Source of the DNA: Gordius sp. MW1
Lineage: Eukaryota; Nematomorpha; Gordioida; Gordea; Gordiidae
Assembly (NCBI GenBank): GCA_964036665.1
Contig: OZ038531.1
Coordinates: forward strand, 4,898,168 to 4,962,167
DNA: 64,000 bases
Direction of reading: 5' to 3'
The notes beneath the pieces are model-generated. The model searched no databases, was not told the DNA's origin, and was given only the letters and a program-made list of their open reading frames with translations. The position numbers and the translations under genes are program-made. Of the stretch, positions 1 to 12,017 are shown piece after piece (the stretch's first letter is position 1; each line of letters begins with the position of its first letter).

Positions 1-976
1 TAAAAACAAGTGGTCGAATTTATAGCTGGGCAAATTGGAAATCGATAAAAGGAGCAGCATCCTGTTAAATGATATAATATTCTAGGTAACTAGGCCATAC
101 AAATAGGTTTTGTAACGCAATGTCCCCTTCCCTCCTTCCTACAAAAGCTTCATATAAAAACGTAAATTAGTATATGGCCAAAATCACCAAAATTATACAA
201 TATGATTTAATAAACAATGCCGATTAGGTTCATGATATTAAAAAACCTTTTTATTTTCTTTTTAAAGGGTTTTATTCTATTTAATCTTTGTCTTATTCAA
301 AATTATTAACTCTTTAGATAATAATTGTTAATAGTAAATCCCAAATTAGATTCGCACTTTTTTCAATATTAGTTATTTTGGCGACTTCTTGGCTCAAAAT
401 TAAGCATATGATGTTGATATACGATATTATTTATATTTAAAAAACAATTAAAAATTCGGGTTGAATAGAATGAATTAAATGTATATTTTATATTCTTAAG
501 AGCGGACTTGAAAAACCATCCACAGATGTTTAAAAAAAACTTTTCATTTGACACGCGCTATTTCAAATGGCATAATATTTAATTAGAGTAAAATTACATT
601 AATTTCTTTTATTTTGGAAAGGCCTCCTGTTTGGGCCATAAAATGTATTAACAAACCTCTATATAAACTTTCGAATAAAATAATTGCAAGTGATATTATT
701 TTTTATATCGGGAGGTTTAAAGCATATTAAAATAAATTTCATAAGCTATATCAAAACTTTTATGACAGTAACTAAGTCACGACCAGATGGTTTCATGTTT
801 GAAGTTTATGCGTGTCTTAATTTGAACTATATTATTACATTTACACATATTAAATTTTAATAGGGTCAAACTTTAAAAATACGATATATAGCCTATTACA
901 AACAAAAAACTTTTAATTTATGAAATATACTTTTTATAAGAAAAAAAAGAGATGGAATTTAAAAAATTTAAGTTAC
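1..976. other. AT-rich stretch at the left edge, no supported feature
   Basis: No protein-like frame, transposon end or RNA gene is visible here. It is probably intron of the mucin-like gene on the minus strand, because the last exon seen (977-1099) ends in a splice donor and the next exon should lie to the left. A 61-codon open frame at 369-554 (minus) looks like chance AT-rich reading. Confidence 0.5.
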
Positions 977-3900
977 CAGTGGAATTGGTAGCATTCGGTT
1001 GTGTATTTGCTGTCATTGTTGTTAAAGTTAAATTCTGTGAGATTGCCTCAGATCCTAATGTCGATTGAATTGCAGCTGATTCTGGATAAGATGTGAATTC
1101 TATAGATATTGAAGTTTTTTAAACATACATAATAAATAAAATCATTGCTTTTTTATATTGTGGGCAATAATTCAGAGAAATTACGTTAAAGAAGAGTATT
1201 TATTCAATTTTTGTTAATCCTTAATATTTTTTTGATCATCATCTACTTTAAAAATTACATAACCCTGTCGAATATTTCATGTGGCTTTCTATCGGCCATT
1301 ACAAATTATAGCTTGCCACTTATTGCGATATGTTAAAACTTTCAAATAAGCTCAATCAAATATATTTAAAAAAATGACTCTAATTATAATCAAAATCGGT
1401 CAAAATAAAAGTTAATATTAGTCCCCAAAAAGTTGACAACCTTGGGTGGTCATGTGGTTGGGCATGGTAGAAGAGGTATTAGTGCTGGCGACTGTGTCAA
1501 TTGGCAACGGTAAATTGAGAATTTCGTTCATAATTGATTCACTTTGTACTCGCAAAACTGTATTGGTAGAAGTACTTCCATTTTCGGGTAATTGGAAAAC
1601 TAAAGTTTCATTTAAAATCATTGGAGCCGATAAATTATTGATCGATATCGATTGATTAGAATCGATGATTGGTTCAGCAATCGGATTTTGAATCGTGATT
1701 GATTCGGGTCCGGTGACAGTCATAGAATTTTGTGTGAATAAAGCAGTAGGAATTGTTTCGTTCCTTCCTATAATATAAGTCCCGATCTGTGTTACGGGTT
1801 CAAGCGGACTGATCATTGAGCTTTCAGGCAAGACAGAAAAATTATTTGTCATATTATAGGCTGAAGGTGTAATATCTATAGTCGTAGATTCATTTTGAAG
1901 CTCCCCACCAACTGGACTTGTAGTAGAGGTATTAGTATGATACCCAATAAAGATTTCACCGGGGATATTAGCTAAAGTGTTATTTGAATTTAGATTATAG
2001 TTGTTAATCAAACTGGCTAGATCGTCGGAGATGCTAGTTTCAGATTGGAGATCTTTCATAGTGTGATGTCCAGATGCGGAAAGTTGTTCTTTAACTTGAT
2101 CAGGTCCTTGAAGTGCTATCAAGTTCGAATCGGGCCTTTGTGTACTGTATATTTGAATTTGGGCTTCATTCCCTAATAATTCCTTTATACCACCGCGTTG
2201 TTGACTAGAATTTTGTGCATCGGCTGATAGAGGAATGATTGACGTGAGAACACTGTAATCGGGATTCGAGGTGGTCATAACTTGTTCCCCTCGAGTTATG
2301 GAATGCAAAATCTCGTAGATATTCGAATTGTAGGATAGATGAGAAGTATTAAAGGGTGTTGAATTTATAGTGTTCATATCTGAAGCAGCCTCTAGAAATC
2401 CGTAATAATTATCGGGCAAATTTGTGTTTTGGGTTAGGGTTAGATTCGATGTGTTTTCTTCTAAATTCATTAAATTCATGGTCGACACAGGGAAATGAGT
2501 TGTAAAATTTGTCACGTTAATATTAGAAGCCATGGAAGTAACCGTAACGTTATTTTCTGTTAGGGTTCTGATGGAGGTTATGGGAATGATTGACGTGAGA
2601 ACACTGGAATGTGTAAAAGTTGAGTTAAGCCCAATCTGGGTAGTGTTGTGGTAATTCCCTATTTTTTCTGCCAAAATATCGTGAATTTTGAGAATTTTTG
2701 TATTGGTCAAATTTATGAAACCCACTTCTTCCAGTGTAGCAGTCATGCTAAATGTTATTGAATTCGCCTGTGTTGGACTAATGGTCGTCGTCGTGACATT
2801 TAAACTAGTATTCACAGGGGTCGTATCTGATTTATTTTAAAATAACAACTTAAAATCCATATATGCAATTATAAAAAATTAAAATTAAAAATATTTTTAA
2901 AAAATTATACATAACAACTCCAATAACTAATCATTTCGTTAAGACATATACTACTGATTATAGAATTTAGGAATTTCTGAAAATTTCACTTTAATTTAGC
3001 AAATAGTTAAATAAAAAGTAACCTTGCAATAGGGGCATATTCAGGGGGAGGCAGGGAAGGGCGGCTCCCCCCTTTAACTATAAAAATTTTCTAAAATCGG
3101 AAAAATTATGGCTTAAATATCAAAATATTATATTTTGCCCCTTCCTAAATCATTATTGCCCCCCCCCCCCCTGTTCCACTTAACTCCGCCCATGCCTTGC
3201 AACAAAACATTTAAAACAAAACGCACCTGGCTATTATTTAATTATATTTGGAAATGAAAAATATAAAATCTTTTAGAGAAAAACGCGGTCCAAATCTTAT
3301 ATCGTTATTCCAATTATCATTGTATAAATTTATGAAAGTCAAGATATTATTATCATCATACTACATGTACATATACACAATTTGTAAGGTTTTAGGTGAT
3401 TTATGTTAATGTTAAATGATAAACATATGCAAAAGCAATTGAGCCATCTCGTGGCACCTTTCAATGTACAAGACGTTTGTTCTTAAATAAGACTACTACA
3501 AAAATCGTGCATTTTCTATGATTTCTATCAGGAATCGAGTTTTCTAAATCTAGCTTGAAATTTTTATAGGCTGAGATTTAACATTCAATTCCAATAAATT
3601 TAAAATTAAATAGATGTTTAAATAAACATTAAAACCATAAATATATTTGTGCCTAAAGTTTCTAAATAAACTCCATTTTCTAAAGGTTACCCGACCTGTT
3701 TAACATTATCTTTTTTAAGGGCGTAGCCAGGTTTTGGATTTGGGGGGGGGGGGGGGGGCAAAACGTTAAAAAGTTCAATTAGAGGGGGGCAAAATCTAAT
3801 TTTTTTTAATTTTTCAACGTTTTTGCATTGAAAAATTTTTTCCCCGTAATTTAGGGGGGAAGGGCCTGCCCCCCTGGCCACGCCCATGATCTTTTTGAAA

Positions 3901-6477
3901 GATGAATTATTTAAAGTTACCATTTGTATCTTTCTGTTTTGCCAATATATAACTTTAATATTAATGATGCAACAAAATCCGGTTTGATGGTTAAAAATAT
4001 ATGACAACTTAGTAAAGGTTATTATCGACTTATATTTCGCCTAAATTTCTTAACACTTAGCAACATATAGGAACAGGTTAATTCAATTAAATAGGATTGC
4101 AATTCAAAATGTCAATTGGAAACAAAACACCTTGGTTGTGATTTAAATACTCGCTGCAAAATTATAAAAAACTCTAAAAATTTTAGTCCAATTTTTTAAA
4201 CTATCGAATATCCGCTAACCTTAACCCGATCCCAATTTGATACAAAAACTACAACATTATAATATTATATTTAATAATAATTTTTTTCTGTCTTCTTTCA
4301 TCTTAACAAATTATATTTTAATTTTGCAAAAAGGTATCCATTTTGATGTTTATAATCTTAAAACTATAGCACGACCTTAAAATAAAAGCCAATAAAATTC
4401 ATATTATCCCGTTGCATTAATCCCTTGTTCAAATTACATTTAAATTCAACATTGAAATAATAAGCTAATATGTTTCATCTTTTCTTCCAACTAAGTAATA
4501 TCACCCTGACTTTAATTTAGGATTATTTATTAAGTAGGGGGGAAGGGGGTATAATTGTCCCTGTTAGTCAACCCCCCCCCCGTTTAAGGGGTGCCCTTGA
4601 TTTAATTACAAATTACATAGACTGATAATAATTAAATTAGGAAACAAATTTAATCTACTTAATACCCTAATCTCTTTATCCCCGCACCTCAGCTCAACTA
4701 ACTCTACATGATTTAAAGGATTTTAAAAAAAGTTAACTCTGAAAGGCTAAACAAGGAAGGATTCTTATCTATACTTTAAGCGGTGCCATTGAATCCAATG
4801 AGAAATATTAATTACTTATATTGAAGGAGTTTTTGTAATAATATGAAGAACCATTTTTTAGAGGGCACATAGCCATCACCGCCCCCCCCCTTAACAATGA
4901 TATAAAAATCACTCTGCTTAGTGGTGTTGTAAAAACGGCTGGGTTTTGTTTGGTCGACCTTTGTTTTAACGAAGACTACCGAGTCGCTTTTATATTACTG
5001 CGTAAGGTTTGGGTAAATAAAATTTTTGAAAAATTACAGGAAACTTTTAGGTGTACCCTTACTTTTTAGGTTTAACGTGTTTTGGAAGTTCTATTTTTCC
5101 ACCCTAATATAAATTTATAGTTCAGTTTATCAGCCCACTCTGAACTCGACACGATAAATATTTTTTAAATGTAGAAAAGGTGAAATGTGAAAACAAACAG
5201 GCCACCCACGGATTAGCAAAAAAACAAAAACAATATATTTTTGTGCAATCATCTAAGCTTGTACTTTAAAAGACATAAATTTATCATTAAAATGTGAACA
5301 AATAACTTGAAAAATCACATTTAAACTGAGCAAAATAGTAAATAATACATGATCCATTTAGCCATCCTGATTTTAATTACAAATATTTTAGACATTTTAT
5401 AATTCTAAGATGAGCCATCTTAAGTGTAAAAAGTCAAAAATGTTTAGTTTTCAAATGTTAACTATTTCTAGCCTTAGGGTCATTTGTCATAATTTGTCAT
5501 TTTGAGATAACAAAAAATGCATGAGCAGGACATATTATCACCCATATTATTTCTAATCTTAAGCTATGTCCTCCTCCTAGATAAGGGGAAACGACAATAC
5601 GAATTTAGAATATTTATCGGATAACGTGGGTGATAAAAATGTATAAAACCTTTCTAAAATTCTTTATGTATGAGCAATTTTAAATATAAGGATGTCGTCT
5701 TCTAACGGGATTTAAAAAATCCTCAATTCCCTGAGGACAATTGTGAGCAAACTACTTATAATCTTGGCGTAGCCAAGAGGAGGGGGGGGGGGCAGGGAGG
5801 GGCGGATGCCTCCCTCTAAATCCAAAAATTTGTTGAAATTTATTAAAATAGCTAAAATTTCAAAAAATTATCATTTTGCCCCTCCCTAAATCATTATTGC
5901 CCCCCTCTAATCCAAATGATGACTACGCTCATGCTTATAATCAAACAATTTAAAATAAAATTCTAACTTCTTTGATGTGATTTTCAAATTTAACATTTAA
6001 AAGGGTTGAAAGTAGAAAGAAAGGCCATATAAAACGGCTTATAACTTCCTGGTTTTAATTACTAATTTAATTAGCAACCTTTTTGTGCTCAGCACGACGC
6101 CTTACTTAATTCCTATTATTAGATGTCATAAATAAAAAAAAATCATTTAACACAAAATACAAATATATTTAATGCAAAAACCCTAAAAAATTAAAAAAAT
6201 ATATACTTTGCCCCACACCCACAACACTAGTAATATAAATTATTTGCAAGAATTTTAAGTAACTTTAATTTCACAACTCACCCGTTATGGAGTTTGTGGA
6301 AGAAATGTTGTTAGCTGTTGTAGTAATAGTAGGTAGTATAGTTATATTGATTTTCGTTGATTCTCGTACAGGCGGCGTTCCAGTAAAATTAGCACATTGA
6401 CCAGGAAAAATGATGGATTGAGCAATGATGAAGATTAACAACGTTAAGGAATGGGATGAAAAGCAATGATAAATCAT
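977..6477 (-). CDS. Secreted mucin-like Ser/Thr/Asn-rich protein, 3' end beyond the window
   Basis: I do not recognise the family. Exon 1 is 6282-6477, exon 2 1441-2826, exon 3 977-1099, all joined in phase 1: donor GTGAGT to acceptor TCAG, then donor GTTGTC to acceptor TATAG, then an outgoing donor GTAACT. The start at 6477 opens a hydrophobic signal peptide (SLTLLIFIIAQSIIF) with likely cleavage near GQC-A. The remaining roughly 540 residues are rich in Thr, Ser and Asn with many NxS/T sequons, few charges, almost no cysteine and no folded domain. A short motif, SVLTSIIP, occurs twice in exon 2, with matching DNA near 2232 and 2585. This composition suggests an extracellular, heavily glycosylated mucin or coat protein; a membrane anchor or further domains could lie beyond the left edge. 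Exon 2 is strong; exons 1 and 3 rest on matching phase, splice sites and composition. The exon 2 donor is weak, so an alternative end at the stop (1418) is possible. Confidence 0.7.
3030..3194. mobile_element. Family A MITE (hAT-like), perfect 8-bp TSD
   Basis: Both flanks carry ccttgcaa (3022-3029 and 3195-3202). The right end reads CTCCGCCCATG; the left tip is eroded (taggggcat). The interior has the family layout: a G-rich arm, an AT-rich middle and a C-run arm. It lies in intron 1 of the mucin-like gene. Confidence 0.8.
3716..3888. mobile_element. Family A MITE (hAT-like), perfect 8-bp TSD
   Basis: The flanks repeat atcttttt (3708-3715 and 3889-3896). The ends are TAAGGGCGTAGCCAGG and CTGGCCACGCCCATG. 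This is the second subtype of the family, with a long G run followed by GGCAAAACGTT. A proline-rich frame read across it is only translated C and G runs. Confidence 0.88.
4919..4985. mobile_element. Family B hAT-like element, left end only
   Basis: The tip TAGTGGTGTTGTAAAAACGG and the following GTTTTGTTTGG/TCGACC segment match the complete family B copies at 58906 and 59988. No matching right end follows nearby, so it is a truncated copy. Confidence 0.55.
5763..5933. mobile_element. Family A MITE (hAT-like), perfect 8-bp TSD
   Basis: The flanks repeat cttataat (5755-5762 and 5934-5941). The left tip has lost one base (cttggcgtagcc). The interior matches subtype 1: GCAGGGAGGGGCGG, then CCAAAAATTTGTTGAAATTT, then GCCCCTCCCTAAATCATTAT. 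Confidence 0.88.
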
Positions 6478-7340
6478 CGTGATTTCAAATTTTGCACCGG
6501 GAATTGTTTCCCCCTTACTAATTTCAATCCCTGGCTATAGCAAAAGGAGTGGATTGAAGAACATCAAAAACTTTTCACTCTGTATAATGTATATATAAGA
6601 AATAAGAATTAAAAATAGCGATGTAAATTTGGTGAGAAAAATCAAAATGTTTGTTTCTCTTTTGCAAATGGGAAGTGGAAAAAAAATGAGATGAGAGATG
6701 GAGGGAGGAAGGAAGCAATGGGTTGGTTATATCGTTACAGGATGTATAAGGGTAGGGCTAGGGGGTAATCAAGATATCACAGTCTTTTCATTGTGTTTTT
6801 TGTTTAATCTTTATATTAAATATACATATATTGTTTTTTATTGTTTTGTTACTATTATATCTCTGGATGGAGGGAGGGAAGAGAAAAACGATTAATAAAA
6901 ATGAAGGGGGGGGGGGCAAAAACACAAATTGTGGCTGGCTTTGGAGGGGGTGGGGGGGGCACTACTTGTATAATATTATCCCCTTTTGTTCCCGTGGCTT
7001 GTGGTGGTGCTGGTGAGTATTAGAGCAAGTTTAAAAAGTGAAAGGCCATTAAAAAAGTTTTATGGGGGGAAGAAGAAGAAAAGTGAAACAAATTTAACGG
7101 TTGAATTGTTTGAAAGCCTATTTTGTGAATTAAATAATTTGTTAGTTTTTTTTCGCAGTTTACGCCTTACTACAAAAATGTGGATTATAATACATTTTAT
7201 AGCATTAAAGACTTTGCTTTGGATCCTTAATATTTTCTAGATATTATTCTTCCCCAATATGTTTTGAAATGACCATTATAATCACATTTAAAATTATTTT
7301 AAAAGGGTGAATATTGTTTTGATTTTTATATAAAGCTATT
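6478..7340. other. Upstream flank of the mucin-like gene, G-rich low complexity
   Basis: The plus strand is rich in GGAGG, GGGGGG and GAAGAA runs (6690-6960), which give several overlapping open frames that look spurious. At 7142-7158 a pyrimidine tract ends in CGCAG and is followed by a short protein-like frame to a stop near 7230. This could be a terminal exon of an unseen plus-strand gene, but nothing else supports it. Confidence 0.4.
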
Positions 7341-7348
7341 ATTTTGGG

Positions 7349-7487
7349 CACGGGCGTAGCCAGCATTGGAATAAAAGAGGGGTAATAATGATTTAGGGAT
7401 GGGCAAAATGATCATTTTTTGAAATTTTAGCAATAAATTTAACAAGTTTTTGGATATTGAGAGGGGCAGCCGTTGGGTACGCCCATG
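7349..7487. mobile_element. Family A MITE (hAT-like), perfect 8-bp TSD
   Basis: The flanks repeat attttggg (7341-7348 and 7488-7495). The ends are CACGGGCGTAGCCAGC and GGGTACGCCCATG. It is in the opposite orientation to the copy at 5763, reading GGCAAAATGATCATTTTTTG. Confidence 0.9.
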
Positions 7488-7838
7488 ATTTTGGGGGGAA
7501 GAAATGTATTTTTTGAAAAATGTAAAACAGTATGTTATTGAATAAATATATATATCAATGAGGTGCCCTGCCCTAACTGCGCCCATTTGTCTATATGCAT
7601 AATGTAGCCCGTTTATCGGTTTTTTTCGCATGCAACAATAATGCAATGATTAAATTTCGCGGACCTTAAATTGGGTCATTTTAATCGAGGTAAATAGGTC
7701 GAGCTCCATCGCCGCCTTGCCAGGGTAGTGGTTTATTATACCCGTTGAGAGGTGATTATAGTAATTTTTATGATGACCTAATCTAGTAAAATACATAATG
7801 CATTATTTTGTCAATCACGTTTCAAGAGTCAAAATTAC

Positions 7839-7999
7839 AATTAGCGCAGCCAGCATTGAAATTCGGGGGGGGGGGGGGGGGGGCAATAATGATTTAGGGA
7901 GGGGCAAAATGATTTTGAAATTTTAGCCATTATTTTAACAAATTTTTGGATTTAGAGGGGGCAGTCGCCCCTCCCTGCCACCCCTTGGCTACGCCCATG
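7839..7999. mobile_element. Family A MITE (hAT-like), 7 of 8 TSD bases match
   Basis: The flanks are aaaattac (7831-7838) and agaattac (8000-8007). A long uninterrupted G run near 7866 sits next to the left end, and the right end is TTGGCTACGCCCATG. Confidence 0.8.
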
Positions 8000-8086
8000 A
8001 GAATTACCCATATTTTTTTAATGCACGCTGTGATTGCTGAAAAATAAATTCGATAAAAAATACCATATTTTACTGTAACAATTGGC

Positions 8087-8255
8087 CATGGGCGTAGCCA
8101 AGGGGGGGGGCACAGGGAGGAGCGGCTGCCCCCCTCTAAATCCAAAAATTTGTTGAAATTTATTAAAATTATGGCTAAAATTCAAAAAAACAAAATTTTG
8201 CCCCTCCCTAAATCATTTTTGCCCCCCTCTAATTTCAAAGCTGGCTACGCCCATG
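8087..8255. mobile_element. Family A MITE (hAT-like), inverted relative to its neighbour
   Basis: The ends are CATGGGCGTAGCCAAGG and CTGGCTACGCCCATG. The flanks caattggc and caatttgg differ by a one-base indel. It lies 87 bp from the copy ending at 7999 and in the opposite orientation, so the two can pair as a large inverted repeat. Confidence 0.82.
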
Positions 8256-9183
8256 CAATTTGGCCATAAGATCTCGCCATTTGCACTTAGTGTTAAATAA
8301 GTCAAGTGCAAGATTAGGCAAGGTTTGCCAATAAAAATATCAAAAAACTTCTACGCTAAATATTATTACCTGTTAAATGGGATGGAAAATCTTAAATGGC
8401 GATGATCGCATCGCATTAATAACTTAATAAGTTAAGCAAACTAATTTGCGCTTGCTTGGTTTGGTTGCCGTGTCATTAGCATTGCCAAAAGTGAATATAA
8501 CACTTATTCTTAGCCATCCACCCACCATATATAATATATAACGTAAATTCAAAAAGAGGAACGTGCTGTATTAATGAATTCCTAAATTATGATAATTAAA
8601 ATGGTTGAGATGGTCAAAAACAAACAAATTAAGCGATATTTTTTACTATTTAACACTATTTGGAAAGCAATAATTCTCTCAAAGCATAAGCTGTCTTACC
8701 AAAAATAAGTGTGTATAATTTGTTGACTCCTTTCACTAAATTACACAATTCGATATTTGATTATTAAAAAACTGAAATTGGCGATTGATCTTTTATAACG
8801 AAAAATAATTTTGTAAATAAATTATCGATTATCCTCTAGGTAGTTACTATAACAATGTGATTGATTTTCATATTTTTCCCTCTCATACTAATTTTGATGA
8901 GGTTAAATAAAAAAAACTTGCAAAACAGCTTTAAAGAGGGAGTCAGCCAAACAGTGTTGCAATTACAGACAGTCATATAAAGCATATAAGCATATTAAAC
9001 GCCACCCTGTTGTTTCTTAGAATAACTTTGCAGCTGCCCATGTGTAGTCTCCCCTATATTACTATTATAAAAAAAAAGTTTGTACATTGACTTAGGCTAT
9101 ATGAAATTATGAAAAAACACGTGTATTTTACGCTTGTTGTTTGTTTTAAGTTGTATTTTGTACAACTTTTACGTAAAAATAAT
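8256..9183. other. AT-rich spacer, nothing recognised
   Basis: No frame of protein-like composition and no paired transposon end was found between the two family A copies. Confidence 0.4.
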
Positions 9184-9345
9184 AATGAGCGTAGCGAAAA
9201 GGAGGCAGGGAGGGGTCCCTGTCCAGAACCAAAAACTTCTTAAAGTTTAATGTCATCATGGTCATAGCTAAAATTTCAAAAAATAATCATTTTGACCCTC
9301 CCTATTTCATTATTGCCCCCCTCTCCAATCATGGCTATGCCCATT
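9184..9345. mobile_element. Family A MITE, older copy
   Basis: The interior matches subtype 1 (GGAGGCAGGGAGGGG ... TTTCAAAAAATAATCATTTTG). The tips are worn (ATGAGCGTAGCG and GGCTATGCCCATT). No clear TSD can be read. Confidence 0.7.
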
Positions 9346-9748
9346 AGAATAAATTTTTCCTCCTTTTTATTATACTAAATCTTAAACATCTTCAAGATTT
9401 TGAATTAAAGCTCAAATATTGTTATATTGCATTTATCTTTACCTTAAATAGGCCAATTTCTGACAATTGCTCGACCTTCAATTCAAACTAGGAGATAATT
9501 GGTGGATAACTTCAAACGCATTATAGTTTAACAAATAACAAGAAAGGACAGCAAACATTTTTTGACTTGGCATTGCCTAGTAGGCATTAAAATGATGGTA
9601 GTTATAATCGGTTTCCAATTTTGACCATACTCAAGTCCGATCCGCATAAATTAATGTAAATGTTATGGAATTTAAAGATGATTTTCCTACTATTAGCTTC
9701 GCTCTTTTGAAATTCTATAAAATAGCAATAGCTTAGCTAAAAGGGGGC

Positions 9749-10291
9749 TAGAGCCCGGCAGGGTAGCCCGACCCGCCCGAATAAACCCGAGTCCTCAAAC
9801 ATTATATAAAACATGATTTAAATAAACCCAACTCGATATTTAAATCTTCCTACAGCGGACATTATCCCCCTGTCTCTATATATTTTTAAATTAAAATTGC
9901 AAATTTTAATCTATTATTGATATATATCCGGTATAGCTATTAGAACTCTATAGATAAAATTATTTAATATTTTAAAAAGCTTATTTGTGTGAAACAGTTA
10001 AATAAAATTTATTTTTAGATAGATTTATACGTTGAAATAATTAGTTGAACGAATTTTGGCAAAAGAATGTGTATTATTTTTTGAACTTATCCCTCTTTTA
10101 AATTACGAAGAATAACAATCAAATTCATTTTTTAGAATATTCGCCTAAAAGTTTTTACTAAAAATCGGGCCAGGCTCGGGCTCGGGTCGGGCCAAAAATA
10201 AAAAACATTTGGGGCTCGGGTCGGGCTAGAGCAAATTAAGGAATGGAACGTCGGGCCCCGGGCCGATGAAAGCCCATTTTGCAGGGCTCTA
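9749..10291. mobile_element. CCCG-rich terminal-inverted-repeat element
   Basis: The left tip TAGAGCCCGGCAGGGTAGCC pairs with the right tip GCAGGGCTCTA. Both subterminal regions are unusually GC-rich, with repeated CCCGA or TCGGG units, while the core is AT-rich. The YARNG-type tip suggests hAT, but the flanks share only GGGGC and not a clean 8-bp TSD, so the boundaries are provisional. Confidence 0.5.
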
Positions 10292-10677
10292 GGGGCAAGA
10301 GGTCCTAAGGCCACCCCAACACCAAACCCCTGACCCTTTAAGATCACTGGGCTCTCACAGCGATCTCAGCCCCGCCCCCTTTTTATAGGTCATTGATAGA
10401 AAAACCCTTGTAATTTGCACGTGGGTATACAACAATTTTCGCTTCGTTGGGCACGTATGACCCTTAGAATTTTGACCAAACCAAATTACGATGTTATATT
10501 AAATTTCTTGTTTTGTGTACATTTTGAGGGAAATATAATGAATATAAGGAAGGAATATAATTCGTTGTTTTCAGAGCGATGGGGTCGGATTGATAGAATA
10601 GGGAAATGCCTCGCGATATTTCGAGCAATTATAGCCCATCAACAGGGGAAAAAGTGGAGATGAAATAAACCCTACAA
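10292..10677. other. Spacer with an uncertain plus-strand open frame
   Basis: An 82-codon frame (10415-10663) is open on the plus strand but shows no recognisable domain and has a skewed composition. I do not call it a gene. Confidence 0.35.
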
Positions 10678-10846
10678 TAGTGTTGTAAAAAGACCTGGGT
10701 TTTTAATCGTCTAAACATAAACAGATGATCTGTTTTACTTAGTCAACTTATAGGCTTAGTCGAAATTTGGGAAACATATCAGAGTCGACCATTAGCCTTA
10801 GTTGAATCAAAGGTCGCCCAAACAAAATCCAGATCTTTACGAAGGA
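10678..10846. mobile_element. Family B hAT-like element, worn copy
   Basis: The left tip TAGTGTTGTAAAAAGACC and the interior TAGTCGAAATTTGGGAAAC and GGTCGCCCAAACAAAATCC correspond to family B copies near 56.8 and 60.0 kb. The right tip is degraded after CCAGATCTTTAC and no TSD is visible. Confidence 0.6.
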
Positions 10847-11690
10847 TTGACAGTAAATAATATCTTAATTAAAACGAGAAATTTATTTTTAAGACGGCCA
10901 GAAATGTAATTTTTTAATTAAATCGAGCTGGCCCTTTGAGTGTCCGTTACGCACTTATGCAAATCGAATAGAATCGTTTAAATTTCCTACATAAATTTGA
11001 TAGATTTTTCATTAGTTGCCATTAAAAATGCGAATAAACTATCAAATACGAAAAAAGTAAAAAAAAAATTCTTTTAAATATTCTCTTAACGAGGGTTCGG
11101 CCTGAATTGAATTAGATGGGGGCATAACGATTTTAGGAGGGGCATGTTGAAGATTTTCCGATAATATGACCTTAATTTTAAAAATACATAATTGAGGGGG
11201 CTCTCCATGCAATACCCGTGACGACAGAGTTTATGTGCGGAGCTATTTTATTGATACACCGCCTTTTAAAGGAGATCTATTGAGTACTTTTGGCCCGGGT
11301 TCGGGTGTAAGACCTATCAAATTAAAATCAGGCCTTAGAAACGGGTTTAAAATTAGTTGAGCCAAAAATTAATTTAATTGATAAGAATGATCGTTTTCGT
11401 AATTTAAAGAAAATATTTATTTTCTTATTCCACTAATTAAATAGAGACTTTAGAAGCTTTTGGCAAAGGAAAAAAAAGTTTTTTAATGTTGGGGTGAGTA
11501 ATTTTTAATGATTACATCGTTTAACAAGGCGACCATAATTATTAAAGGTCGTAAAAGATGGGTTTTGCGGGCATTTTTATAATAATATGTCTAGTCTAGT
11601 ACATACCCCTTTCAACTCTAACGCTCGATTGATTTTTTGTTTTCGTAAAAGATTTAGTCGTCATTTTTTTTATTAAATATTTTAAGCATT
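10847..11690. other. Spacer with a decayed family A-like fragment
   Basis: About 11095-11210 a GGGGGCATAACG/GGAGGGGCATG stretch followed by a GGGGGCTCTCC arm looks like an eroded family A copy lacking both tips. The rest is AT-rich without features. Confidence 0.35.
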
Positions 11691-11698
11691 TGCCCAAG

Positions 11699-12009
11699 CA
11701 TGGGCGTACGCAGGTTTTGAATTAGGGGGGGGGGGGGGGGCAAATTAAAAAAAAAGGGTTCGACATTTTCCTGAGAGCAAAAAAAAAGGTCTCCACTATC
11801 CAAAAACTTTCCTGAGAGCAAAAAAAAAATCTCCACTATCCCAAAAATTTTTCTGAGAGCAAAAAAAAGCAACTGCCCTAAATTAGGCAGTGTGGGCAGC
11901 CAGACCCCCTGCCCCCTGGCAAATTAGGGGGGGGGGCAAAACATAATTTTTTTTAATTTGTTAGGGTTTTTGTATTGAAATTTTTTTTTTAATTAGGCGT
12001 ACGCCCATG
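11699..12009. mobile_element. Family A MITE, long variant with internal tandem repeat
   Basis: The flanks repeat tgcccaag perfectly (11691-11698 and 12010-12017). Both tips carry the same variant, CATGGGCGTACGC. At 311 bp it is about twice the family length because of an insertion containing three tandem units (about 11765-11870) built on CCTGAGAGCAAAAAAA and CTCCACTATCC. Confidence 0.9.
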
Positions 12010-12017
12010 TGCCCAAG

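Larger units (their letters stand above)
2827..6281 (-). other. Large first intron of the mucin-like gene, loaded with transposon copies
   Basis: This 3.4-kb stretch separates the signal-peptide exon from the main exon. It holds three family A elements (3030-3194, 3716-3888, 5763-5933) and the start of a family B element near 4919. The remainder is AT-rich with scattered G or C runs and no coding signal. Confidence 0.6.

Noticed and set aside
3687..4007. Minus-strand 106-codon open frame rich in proline and glycine
   Set aside because: It spans a family A MITE; the proline-rich part is the translated C run and the frame has no domain.
6698..7240. Cluster of overlapping plus-strand open frames
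   Set aside because: They arise from G-rich low complexity, overlap each other in three frames and show no protein-like composition.
7326..8145. Minus-strand open frames across 7326-7646 and 7930-8145
   Set aside because: Both run through family A MITEs and their flanks.
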